A stretch of 64,000 nucleotides of DNA, from positions 3,436,948-3,500,947 of the forward strand of contig NC_089767.1 of assembly GCF_040412425.1 (NCBI RefSeq), in the 5' to 3' direction. This DNA is from Macrobrachium rosenbergii (Eukaryota > Arthropoda > Malacostraca > Decapoda > Palaemonidae). Under the pieces are notes generated by a model, which ran no database searches, was not told the DNA's origin, and saw only the letters and a list, made by a program, of their open reading frames with translations. Numbering within the stretch: position 1 is the stretch's first letter; each line of letters starts with the position of its first letter. The translations under genes and the position numbers were made by a program. Shown piece by piece: positions 46,791-56,799 of this stretch.

Positions 46791-47034
46791 GGGTTAGTTC
46801 AGTCCTGGTCATTTCGACTGCAAGTCATTTAGGCCATAACATCCAAAACAAAATAAGATGTTACATTTATGGTATTTATCGTTATGTTTACAGTACCATA
46901 AAAAATAATGACAGCAAATACCGTAAACATAACGGTAAATACCATAAACATAACATCTTACGTTGTTTTGGATGTTACGACCTAAATGACTTACGGCTGA
47001 AACAACCAGGACCAGCCAAAACAACCCAAACTCC
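46791..47034. mobile_element. Foldback (near-palindromic) element, about 240 bp
   Basis: The left arm (46791-46905) and inverted right arm (46920-47034) match along their length. Shared blocks include AAGTCATTTAGG, AACATCCAAAACAA, AAGATGTTA and TTATGGTATTTA.CGTTATG. The loop is about 15 bp. Because of the symmetry both strands carry similar open frames. It is probably a non-autonomous foldback/MITE. Confidence 0.85.
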
Positions 47035-47189
47035 TTAGGTTAGGCTCACGATCCAAGAAGGACAAAGTAAGCCCCTCCCACACTAAAAAAAGTTGCGTCA
47101 GGATGCATCAATGTGTTTTTTACATGATATGCTTTTAACCCCACTAAGGTAGTTAGGTTAAGCAATATCTTTGTACTGTATAGTTTTTG

Positions 47190-47520
47190 TCAATTTTTTT
47201 TTTCCATAAGTGAAAATGCACGAATTTCTGCTGTATGAAATTCTTAGCCACGGCCCATGAAACTCAGCTACGGTCTGGTGGTGGCCTGCATTGTTGGTAC
47301 CTATATCGGTGCCAGAAGTATGATTATGGCTAACTTTAGCCTTAAATAAAATAAAAACTACTGAGGCTAGAGGTCTGCAATTTGGTATATTTGATGACTG
47401 GGGGTGGATGATCAACATACAAATTTGCACCCCGCTAGGCTCAGTAATTTTTAAGATCTGAGGGAGGACAGACAAGCGCAGATGGACAGACAAAGCCGAC
47501 ACAATAGCTTTCTTTTACAG
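47190..47520 (-). repeat. Hairpin-bearing interspersed repeat, copy 1
   Basis: It carries the core arms AAAACTACTGAGGCTAGAGG and, inverted, CTAGGCTCAGTAATTTT around TTTGATGACTGGGGGTGGATGATC. It also has the flanking CAGACAAAGCC and CCCATGAAACTC boxes. Orientation is opposite to copies 3-5. Confidence 0.85.
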
Positions 47521-50145
47521 AAAACTAAAAGGCAAATGGTAGAACTATAGGGTAGCTCCGCGTCGCCGACGGCACTATAACTTGACTTTATCTACAGTTT
47601 TTTGGCTGCTAATTATGAATTTACTTTTCATTATTGGCGCTCAAGTCTAATTAACCCCCGAAGTCCATCCAACAAGGGGTTTCCATATGCGATCTTCACG
47701 AGACAGAGCACGGCTATATACACGTCTGTTTCGAATGGTTCATATCCCATCCGGCAAGTGCAATAACTTGTTAATGTATGGATACTGGCCATCCCCCGGG
47801 CCAGTACTAAACACGGCGAAGGGACATTCCATTTGGCCGACAACAAACATATGCGCCGCCAGTATCCGAACCCCTAAAAGTGTAGAAAAAACCAGTTTCA
47901 AAGGTAAAAACGGGCACGGAGCTAATACTTAAAATTACCAAAACACTAGCCTAAAAAAAATTACTTTATACTAGGGCTAGACCTACAACCCACGTTTAAA
48001 AGTCGCACTCACCATAAAGCGGAGCGCCTACAGTTGGCCAAGGCCGTCGTGTAGGTTCCGACTATGAAACTGGTGGGCGAATACAAGCGAGACCTAAACT
48101 TCTCCTATGGTGCCAGGTCCTGACCTAACCGGATGTAACCAACCTAACCTAACATAGGGCGGCGCGCCCCCCACCCCGCCCCCTCCTGGACCCCGCCAGA
48201 AAGCAAGGGGTCGCTGGGTCGGGTCGCGGAGCCGCTTACCTCGGCAGAGTGGCTGTATACAGTCGGGCAGAAGATGTTGCGCGCCCTGGCCAACTAAACT
48301 GTAAACTAGTATAGTTTGTAATTAGGCCTATGGTATCGTAAGCAATGGGGAACTAGGCTATTCTACTGGGCCCCGGTTCGCGTTCTTTGTGCAATTACCT
48401 ATCCTAACAGACCAATTGGGCTTTGGCTACAGTAAACGATGTTACAGCCTCGGATAAACAAAATTATTCACGTACTCATCGCATTCACTGATGACATTAG
48501 GCCTACCGGTAATCACCTCGAGAGTCTAGACCGACGCTACCGGTACTCGAGCATACTGGACCTATATTTCGTTCAATTATCTTCGCTAACTGGTAAGGAT
48601 TGTCTTTATAAAGACGAGATACCTTACAGAATTTTAATAAGAAAATAATATGTCTTCCTTAGGTAGGTAGCTGGCTACCCACAGACAAAGGCTAGGCCTA
48701 TGTCGCGCTTCGAAGCGTTAAAAGCACCTATATATAGCAATGAAATTCTTGTTAATTTATCAGAATGGTACAACAGATTGAAAAATGACTGAAAGGAAAC
48801 CCGAAAACAGCCTAATTACCGGTAACTGACGGAGAGGGACCGGCACTCGCCGTACGGTAAACAAAGCGCAGCTGTCACAACATCTGACCGGAAATTCCTC
48901 CTCCTGGAAGACGTGGTTTAGGCTTTTAGCTTTTAAGCATTACCCATTTTCTTTTATTCTTTATTATTTATAACAATTATCTTACATTAAAATACTAACC
49001 GCTATTTATTTTACAATAATATACTAACTATTTATTCATTCATAAAATTGGGACAAATTTCACGCAGGGTTTCGTTTCTGGAAGACGTGGTCTCTTTTAT
49101 TTCTTCTTCGTAACCATTTTTGACAATAATATAATATATATATTTAATATAAATATCTATTCGTGCATGAAACTGGGACACAAATATATATACTTAATAT
49201 ATTTCACACAGAATGTTTGTTTCCTGATTCAGTTTAATAACTGTGATGGATTGTAGTTTCAAAAGCCCCCTTTTCTAACGATGAAATAGTTAATTGGTAT
49301 TTATAAATAATTACTTATAGCCTTGTCACCTTTATAAATACTCGGAAACTGACATTTCACTTATTAGTATAAAATTTCTTAATTTCTAACGTTGCGGGCT
49401 GCTTAGGAGCAGGAGGCCGTGCTGGCATAAAGCCTTCTTCAACTAAAACAAAATCAATTTCTAAAAGAAAATGAATTTATGGTGAGTGATACACTCTTGA
49501 AAAATAGGAAGTCATTAAGGAAAGTAGTCAATATTGCAATCAGAGTGAAAAATGAGGGTGATCAAATTGTGAGAAAAGTCAGTTTAAAGGAAGTAATTTA
49601 CAAAGGAGAAAGAAAATATATCCACGGTACCGCAAAAAAAAAAAAAATAAAAAATAAAAATAAGCCCACCACCAACATCGAATTAAGGAATATGAGATTA
49701 ATTTTGGAAGTAGAGAAGAAGGGTAAAATATAAATGGCCTAATATAATTATGAGGGGAAAACGATTACAGGATGAAATAAAAGGCCCATATGGACAGTGG
49801 TGGAGAAAAAACATTATAAAAATGTGCATTATATACAATTTAATGATAGAAGGAATGAGAAACGTGGCGGAAAAACATTGAAAAACGGACATAAAGGTGA
49901 AAACTGGTTAGGAGATTGGAAACACCAAGGGCATAAACTTAAGAGGGACCAAAATCTCCTACCAAAAAATTAGAAGACAACTGTAATTAACAAAATAGAA
50001 ATCACTTAACTAATAAAAAAACTAACTTCAAGTAGTAAAATGTTAGTTTTCAGTAGAAAAATTGGTATAGTAATAACGTGTCAATTTTCCAAAACCAATT
50101 ATGAAATGAGCCATTCAACAGAGACACAGCTGGAGGAATATTATT
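47521..50145. other. Mostly single-copy-looking sequence around the candidate promoter
   Basis: Apart from the CpG-rich patch at 47990-48330 no feature was recognised. A short open frame at 49479-49733 is Lys-rich and has no motif. Confidence 0.3.
47990..48330 (-). promoter_or_regulatory. Candidate CpG-rich promoter and non-coding first exon of the SDR gene
   Basis: This patch is strikingly GC- and CpG-rich for the window. It has a GC-box-like run at about 48174-48186, GGCGCGCC nearby, and a short AACCTAACCTAAC tract at 48141. On the minus strand it offers two good splice donors: CCGAG|GTAAGC (GT at 48239-48238) and TTATG|GTGAGT (GT at 48012-48011). The SDR gene needs an upstream 5' UTR exon because coding exon 1 has its own acceptor, and this is the only promoter-like stretch seen to its right. 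The link is inference, and the promoter could serve another gene. Confidence 0.4.
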
Positions 50146-50148
50146 ATA

Positions 50149-50860
50149 AACAGCGACCCTGACTATGGATTGAACCATAAGGAGTTCTTCTCAGCTTAAT
50201 CCCTAGTCGGGGTTGCTACTAACCCATGAGCTTCCTCTAGCTGTTCCTATATTGAACAACTTTACAGCTTTCCATCAGTGTTGACTTTCATATCAACTTG
50301 ACAGATAGTATGAAAGCAAATGTTTATATTAACACTACACTGAATATCATTGGAAATCAACACATACTCGCGTGTACAATAGAAATAAATGTCTTCCTCA
50401 CATCGTGATGGATCCCAGGACTCTAAAATGAAAGACAGAGACGCTAACAACTTAACCACACGAGTCATAAAATAAGTTGGAACCAAAGTAGGGTGCTACT
50501 CTGGCTTGTTATCTAAGAGTCATCTACTCTGACGTGCTAGTACTAAACATGGCGGAAGCTCCTTGGGACGCTGCATTTAGTACATCAAAGTATTATATAC
50601 ACCCATTTCTATATTGTGTGGTCGACAAATTATATTAATAAGCGATATCTTCGTGCGGCCATCTACTTCACATTTACCATACATACGGTGTTTAGTACTA
50701 GCACCTTGGAGTAGGTGACGCATAGATAACAAGCTCAAGTAACACCCAAAGTATATATCAGTACCTAAGGCATGACCGGGTCTGGCCTCACATTTTGTAG
50801 ACCAGAGAGTTTTACCCAATTTCCCAACGCACCAGTGACTCAAGTGATAGCGTTTCACTC
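50149..50860 (-). repeat. tRNA-headed SINE, left (minus) member of a head-to-head pair
   Basis: Read on the minus strand it starts near 50860 and has a box A-like GTGTGGTTAAGTTGTTAGC and box B-like CTGGGATCCATCAC (about 50470-50405). The body shares TGTTGATTTC, ATATTCAG and GTTAATAT blocks with the plus copy. It ends in the inverted pair GCAACCCCGACTAGGG / CAGGGTCGCTGTT (50219-50149). A 238-bp MITE is nested inside. Confidence 0.7.
50497..50734. mobile_element. MITE with about 48-bp terminal inverted repeats, nested in SINE
   Basis: The left arm GCTTGTTATCTAAGAGTCA...GTGCTAGTACTAAAC is matched by the inverted right arm ending GATAACAAGC at 50734. There is no ORF. Confidence 0.75.
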
Positions 50861-50879
50861 ACTCAGAAGGAATAATTTG

Positions 50880-51335
50880 TTTAAAATGCCACCAGTCGAG
50901 TTCTTGGTGAGTCGGGAAGTTGGGTAAAACTTGATGATATGGAAAGTATATAGCCTGACCTAGAAAAACCTTAAGTATTATGTAAGTACTTTGGTTCAAG
51001 TTTATTTTAAGACTTGTGTGGTTCAGTTGGTAGCATCCTTGCATTCCATTTTAGAGTCGTGGATTCGATGCTGATGTAAGAAAGATGATATATGTTGATT
51101 TCTAACAATATTCAGGTTAATGTTAATATTAACAACTGGTTTCATCCCATTTGTAAAGCTGATATCACTATCAATGCCAAAGTACAGTTGTTCAAGACAG
51201 AAACAGCTGAAGGTGACTCATTAAAAACAGCGACCCCGACTAGAAATTAAGCTGAGAAGAAGAATTTTATTTGGAATAGAACAAATACAATCATTTCTCT
51301 TTCCTCTTTGCTTAATCTTTAGTTGGGGTCGCTGT
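50880..51335 (+). repeat. tRNA-headed SINE, right (plus) member of the pair
   Basis: Pol III-type boxes are at about 51010-51075 (TGTGGTTCAGTTGG and GTGGATTCGATGC). The body is homologous to the minus copy, and the 3' end has AACAGCGACCCCGACTAG and the inverted TTGGGGTCGCTGTT (51227-51335). Confidence 0.7.
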
Positions 51336-51399
51336 TTTCACTTAGCCTCCTCCAGATTTGAAGCACTAGAGAAGGCTCTTGAAAAAAAGCGATGTTACA

Positions 51400-52430
51400 C
51401 AATAGAGGGACAAACAGAGACTTTGGCAGTCAACAGATTTAAAACGTCATTGGAATGATGAAAAGTGGAAAAGGTTAAAGGACCATATGGAATAACAGAC
51501 AAACTGCTAAAAGCTGATGAAGGGATGCGAAGAGATGAAAGAAGGATAAAAAAAGAGAAAGACAGTAATAATACACAGTTGTTCTCCCAAAACCTTAGCA
51601 AACAAGGAACAAGTAAAAATGCAATCGAATTTTCTGTACAGCGTATAATCAAGGTCACCGAAAATAAATCTATCTTTCGGTGGTCTCGGTATAATGCTGT
51701 GTGAGCCGCGGCCCATGAAACTCTTAGCCGGCCGTGGTGGCCTGTCCCATATCATTGCCAGAAGCACGATTATGGCTAACTTTAACCTTGAATAAAATAA
51801 AAACTACTGAGGCTAGAAGGCTGCAATTTGGTATGTTAGATGATTGGAGGGTGAATGATCAGCATACCAATTTGCAGCCCTCTAGCCTCAGTAGTTTTTA
51901 AGATGTGAGGGCGGACAGAAAAAAGTGTGGACGGACAGACAAAGCCGCCACAGTAGTTTTCTTTTAAAAAACTAAAACTGGACACATTACGATGCAGAAA
52001 TTACCGAGAAATAAGACTGCCTGAGCATACCATGATTATCCTGAAATTTACCGGAGAAAAGGATGAGAACAACTGCTGAAATCAGTCAGTTATCAGACTG
52101 GCTTTCTAGCACAGAAGTCAACAACAGAAGAAGTCTTTGCATTGAGGCAGCTGCTGGAATGCTGGAAAAGTACCACGCAAACGGGGTGAGGATTTACCCC
52201 ATATCAGTAGATCTTAAGATGGTATCTGACAATTAGGTGGACACTACAAACGCAGGGGGTTAAACAAAGGACTTATTAAGCTATTGATGTTATCTTACCA
52301 AAAACACAAGATTTAGGATGAAAACAGAGGAAGTTTAGCTAAAGAATTTGAGACAAATGTTGGTGTCCTTCAAGGGTTAGGCCTGTGCGTTTGGCTGTTT
52401 ATCAAGCCAATGACACGAGGGAGCTACAAA
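51400..52430 (+). pseudogene. LINE reverse transcriptase fragment, interrupted by a hairpin repeat
   Basis: Plus-strand reading gives KGPYGITDKLLKA, similar to the KGPDGI..ELLKA entry block of RTE-type reverse transcriptases. After the inserted repeat at 51690-51965 it gives NYREI..PEHTM, CIEAAAGMLEKYHANGV, ISVDLKMVSDN and GVLQGLGLCVWLFI. These follow the RT order NYRGI.LL.HT, ALRQL.EKY, FIDL.KA.D and GV.QGS.LSP.LF. Highly degraded, with several stops. Confidence 0.55.
51690..51965 (-). repeat. Hairpin-bearing interspersed repeat, copy 2
   Basis: Core arms AAAACTACTGAGGCTAGAAG and CTCTAGCCTCAGTAGTTTTT surround a 60-bp centre with TTTGGTATG..GCATACCAA. It splits the LINE fragment. Confidence 0.85.
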
Positions 52431-52680
52431 ATACGGCAAAGCCAGGAAGCCCTGGTAGCTGCTGCATGCAAATGACTCAAGTGTCGAACATTAGAATCTA
52501 AGGAAGAGGCGGTGGAAATGTTTAGAAGGTGGTGAAAACAGTCACAAATGTTTAGAAGGTGGAAGAGAAAAACAGTCACAAGAAAATTGCTGAAATCAGT
52601 ATTGTGAACAAATGGAAAGGAGTGAAATCAGTACTGTGGAGTGAAATCAGTAGGAAAGGGAGGATCTGTAGCCTGCAGTG

Positions 52681-52848
52681 CGAAAGATTAAGGAGTGAAA
52701 TCAGTATTGTGTACCAACTGTATCAGATTAAGGAGTGAAATCAGTATTGTGTACCAAATGTATCAGATTAAGGAGTGAAATCAGTATTGTGTACCAAATG
52801 TAGCTGATTACGGAGTGAAATCAGTACTATGTACTAAATGTAGATAGT
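52681..52848. repeat. 40-bp tandem repeat, four copies
   Basis: AGGAGTGAAATCAGTATTGT recurs at 52691, 52731, 52771 and (CGGAG..) 52811, exactly 40 bp apart. Partial units precede it from about 52600. Confidence 0.95.
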
Positions 52849-52984
52849 GCTTAGGATCGACAGAATATACACGAATGAGAAATTTTCGAAAACTGTATTT
52901 TTCAAAATGTAGCAGAAGAGCAAATAGGGAAGAAACTTACGTGGTGAGCCATGTTGTGGCAGATACACAAGTCTCAGACGGTGG

Positions 52985-53150
52985 AGAACAATGTTCTGCT
53001 TCGGAAGCAGGAGTTTATCCTGCCTCTGAAGCAGGAACGGAGGTTAAAGAAAAGGCTAAAGAGTGGACGCAGCTAAGGGGCCAAAGGGACGCTGCATATA
53101 ACCTTCAGTAGTGCCTTCAATGAGCCATGTGAGGAGCGCTGACCACTACC
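52985..53150 (+). repeat. SINE-like repeat (GCCAAGCACTGG family), diverged 3' fragment
   Basis: It has AGGTTAAAGAAAAGGCTAAA, GGGACGCTGCA and CCTTCAGTAGTGCCTTCA, matching the 3' third of the 58383 copy. Confidence 0.45.
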
Positions 53151-53254
53151 TACACACGGGGATGTTTTTGGCACTGGTTAGATGAACAAACAGGCACACT
53201 GATCAAGGTAATCGAGGTTATGACTACCATGAGAGTTGAAGGGCCTAAAACAAA

Positions 53255-53650
53255 AAGCCCTTTTAGTTTTCTGTAAAAGAAAGCTATTGCGCCGGCTTTC
53301 TCTGTCCGTCCGCACTTTTTCTGTCCGCCCTCAGATCTTAAAAACTAGTGAGGCCAGAGGGCTCCAAATTGGCATGCTGATCACCCACCTTCCAATCATC
53401 AAACATAACAAATTGCAGCCCTCTAGCCTCTGTAGCTTCTTATTTTATTTAAGGTTAAAGTTAGCCAAAATCTGACAACGATATAGGATAGGCCACCACC
53501 GGGCCATGGTTAATGTTTCATGGGCGCGGTTCATACAGAATTGTACCGAGACCACTGAAAGATAGATCTATTTTCAGTGGCCCTGATTATAAGCTGTAGC
53601 GGCTGTATAGAAAACTCGATTGGGCCGAAGAAACTTCAGCACATTTTTTA
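53255..53650 (+). repeat. Hairpin-bearing interspersed repeat, copy 3 (near full length)
   Basis: It starts CTTTTAGTTTTCTGTAAAAG and includes CCGTCCGCAC, CTAGTGAGGCCAGAGGG and the inverted CCCTCTAGCCTC. It then has GTTAAAGTTAGCC, ACCGAGACCACTGAAAG, TCAGTGG and GTAGCGGCTGTA. Confidence 0.9.
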
Positions 53651-54118
53651 CTTGTTGCGTAACGACTCCACAAATCACGAAACATCCTTTGAACTTGAAG
53701 GTGAAAGTAAAGTGAGAGAGAGTGAGATGTGTGAAATGGAGATGGCATTAGAAATATGTTAATATGTTTGACCAACCAGACATTCAGGAACTTTGATTTA
53801 GATTTAGGAAATGATATTCTGGAGAAATAGTGCCGGTCACTGAAGGAGAGGTTCCTAAGTACACTGGTGGGTGTGTTGTCAAAAACTTCTCAATGAAATA
53901 CCCTAACTTGGGAAAGAAAAGTAAGGAAATGGATTAATGGGTAGATTATATTAGTAGGGGAGAATTGAATGAACCTTCTAGTCAATTTTTTTCTCAATTA
54001 GTTGTGATGAAGCAATTAGAAACTTAATGAAACTCACAGATTAATCAACAAAAAGGCTTCAAAATTATAGTTTTATTAAGCACTTCCAGCGAAATATTAT
54101 TCCACTTATCAGTTGTCT

Positions 54119-54122
<4 letters not shown>
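53651..54122. other. Unannotated sequence
   Basis: Nothing recognised. Confidence 0.3.

Positions 54123-54192
<70 letters not shown>
54123..54192. repeat. (GA)n microsatellite
   Basis: About 35 units. Confidence 0.98.
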
Positions 54193-54196
<4 letters not shown>

Positions 54197-54544
54197 TGTC
54201 CATTGAATGTTCACCCAGGTACCAGAACATTGCAGATAATGAAAGATTTTATCTATTCTCGATATTGGCACAAAGAACACACGATTCATACTTTGACATA
54301 AAAGATGTGGTAAGACGGTGAAGTGATGGATATACTTGTTTTAACGTGGTTTGGTCATGTGGAGAGTAATGGGTAACAGTTGACTACTGTATAAGCTTTG
54401 TGAAATGACTAATATGGGAGTTGCACATGCGCTCGTTCTTGATTCAAAAAACGAAATTGTCTTGTAAGACGGTGAAATTGATGGATAAACATACACACGC
54501 AACGTTATATATGGCAATCAAAATTAACTGAATGGGTAATAGTA

Positions 54545-54546
<2 letters not shown>

Positions 54547-54605
<59 letters not shown>
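54547..54605. repeat. (TA)n microsatellite
   Basis: About 29 units. Confidence 0.98.
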
Positions 54606-54606
<1 letters not shown>

Positions 54607-54824
54607 TTGATTTCTTTGTCACAAAGAAATTGCCTTTGTTTGAGTTGTAAACAAATGCTGAATTATTCTAAAAAAACACTACCCTTTTCAAGAAATACTT
54701 ATTGAATAATTGTTAAATATTTTCTTATATATGACAATTATAGGGAGAGTGTAATCCTTGAAAATTGCATTTGTGTTGTCAAACAAATTAACTGATACAT
54801 ATTTTGGTGATGCCTCCCCTTTAA

Positions 54825-55095
54825 GTTCTTCGTTGGAAGGATGGTTAGAGTTGTGTAAGCACGCTGTTGGCCCAAAGTTCGACTCTCCTACCGGCTTTAA
54901 AGAATTAGAGGAATTTATTTCTGGTGATAGAAATTCATTTCTCGTCATAATGTGGTTCAAGAAATACAATAAGCTGAAGGTCCCGTTGCTAAACCAGTTG
55001 GTTCTTAGCCAGAAAATAAATCTTGAAAATTGCATTAGCCCTCTTGTAGGAGAGCTGTTAATCAGCTCAGTGGTCTTTTGACTAAGATATGCCTT
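54825..55095 (+). repeat. tRNA-headed SINE
   Basis: The head at about 54835-54900 has box A-like ATGGTTAGAGTTGTGTAAGC and box B-like AAGTTCGACTCTCC. The body has TTCTGGTGATAGAAATTCAT and ATGTGGTTCAAGAAATACAA. The tail has AACCAGTTGGTTCTTAGCC and GAGAGCTGTTAATCAGCTCA. Confidence 0.75.
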
Positions 55096-55337
55096 TTTCC
55101 TTGGCCCCATCCCCTTTGGCTTTTCGTGTTTATACCCTTTATTTTTGTAATTTATTGCCATTTTTTGCTTCTGAAACTGTGAGTTGTGGTTTCAGTTAAT
55201 GGTGTCTTGTCTGTACCATTATTCTGAATTTTTTTAATGAATTGAGATGCTTAAAAAAAAAAAGATAGAGACAGACGAGTCACGAGTTTCCTTTTTCCAG
55301 AGTTTTGTTTGTATACATAGAGGGCTCAAACACTACC

Positions 55338-55339
<2 letters not shown>

Positions 55340-55400
<61 letters not shown>
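55340..55400. repeat. (TA)n microsatellite
   Basis: About 30 units. Confidence 0.98.
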
Positions 55401-55402
<2 letters not shown>

Positions 55403-55883
55403 CAGAGGTAGTTTTAGTAATGCCACGCATACCATTACATTCATAACGAAATAACAACGAAATTATCTCTAAATACCCATGAGATCAGCTGGAAGTTATC
55501 AAGCTTGTTCCCAAGTGTCTGCGATGCCTGGAGCAGTTAGCCAGCCACGTTGAAATGATGGCATTGCCAGACGCAAGATTTATTCAGCTCTTCCGTACGT
55601 TGTTAGTCAAGTTACAGTGACGCGAATGACTATATTTCAGACCAAAAATATTATACAATACAATCAGAACCCTGTTCATATCTTAATTAAACGAGATACG
55701 ACGAAAGGTGGGCTTGTAAACTACTAGGTACCCAGCCCAGTGTGAAATGATATTGAAACTGAATAAATCAGCAGGACAACGTATCCATTACATGGCATTT
55801 AATTTTAAAGAAAATTCCATCAGGACGAGGCGTGACTCTCGTCGCCTCCGTAAGCTTTACCACATCATCATGGCCATTAAGTA

Positions 55884-55886
<3 letters not shown>
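55401..55886. other. Unannotated sequence
   Basis: Nothing recognised. Confidence 0.3.

Positions 55887-55931
<45 letters not shown>
55887..55931. repeat. (CT)n microsatellite
   Basis: About 22 units. Confidence 0.98.
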
Positions 55932-55933
<2 letters not shown>

Positions 55934-56008
55934 CGATACAGTGCAAACTGAAAGACGGGTGAGGAATGTCAAAAGTTAAAATTAAAAATAAATAAAGATA
56001 TAAACAAG

Positions 56009-56009
<1 letters not shown>

Positions 56010-56073
<64 letters not shown>
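56010..56073. repeat. (TA)n microsatellite
   Basis: About 31 units. Confidence 0.98.
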
Positions 56074-56076
<3 letters not shown>

Positions 56077-56324
56077 TAGAAATATAAACATAATACAGTA
56101 TACTGTTAATAAATATAAACAGAATCCAGTACTGAATAATCTAGCTTAAGTATACTCATTCTCAGTATTAGCAAGGGTTTATTCAAACTGGATAACTAAT
56201 AGTGAAAGGTATCGTTCAAATATTCAAAACGACTGAAGTACTGTTTTAGCTGTTTTGTCTTTAGGATCACTTTTCATGTAAGTGTCATTTCTTTGGCTGT
56301 GGACTGCTTGCTTGTTTTATTTTA

Positions 56325-56432
<108 letters not shown>

Positions 56433-56799
56433 GGATATGGGAGAGGATTCCACAGAAATAAAAATGAAGTCATTCACACCTCCATCCTTATTAAAGAGAA
56501 TTTATAGATATCCGGATATAAATTACGGTAATTATTTAACCAAACTTCAAGAAACACCTGATCCTCGGCTTCGGTGGGCTTTGCAAATCTGTGATTGCTT
56601 CAGTCACCCTGGAGACGAAACATTGCTACTTTTTAGCGTTTTTTGGACTAAAGGGCCCTCTGTTATATCTCTTCTGGATACATGTTATCCAGTGCCAGTT
56701 CTCACCAAATTTTATTTTTATCCATGGGATGTTAAAAGAGGAGGAACCTGAAGAGTTGATAATGGAAAAATACTGGGAAAGTTTTCCAACTATAAATAT

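Noticed and set aside
46781..47038. Paired open frames on both strands
   Set aside because: They mirror each other because the DNA is a palindrome.
48141..48154. AACCTAACCTAAC as a telomere-type (TTAGG)n tract
   Set aside because: Only two to three units, too short to mean an interstitial telomere.
49479..49733. Lys-rich 84-codon open frame
   Set aside because: No recognisable domain or splice support. Low-complexity AAAAATAA tracts explain much of it.
51003..51080. Possible functional tRNA gene
   Set aside because: Only the Pol III boxes are recognisable. The cloverleaf arms do not pair well, and the segment heads a repeat with a second copy at 50405-50490. The head at 54835-54900 was rejected for the same reason.
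54688..55161. 157-codon open frame on the minus strand
   Set aside because: It runs antisense through the tRNA-headed SINE and has no family signature.
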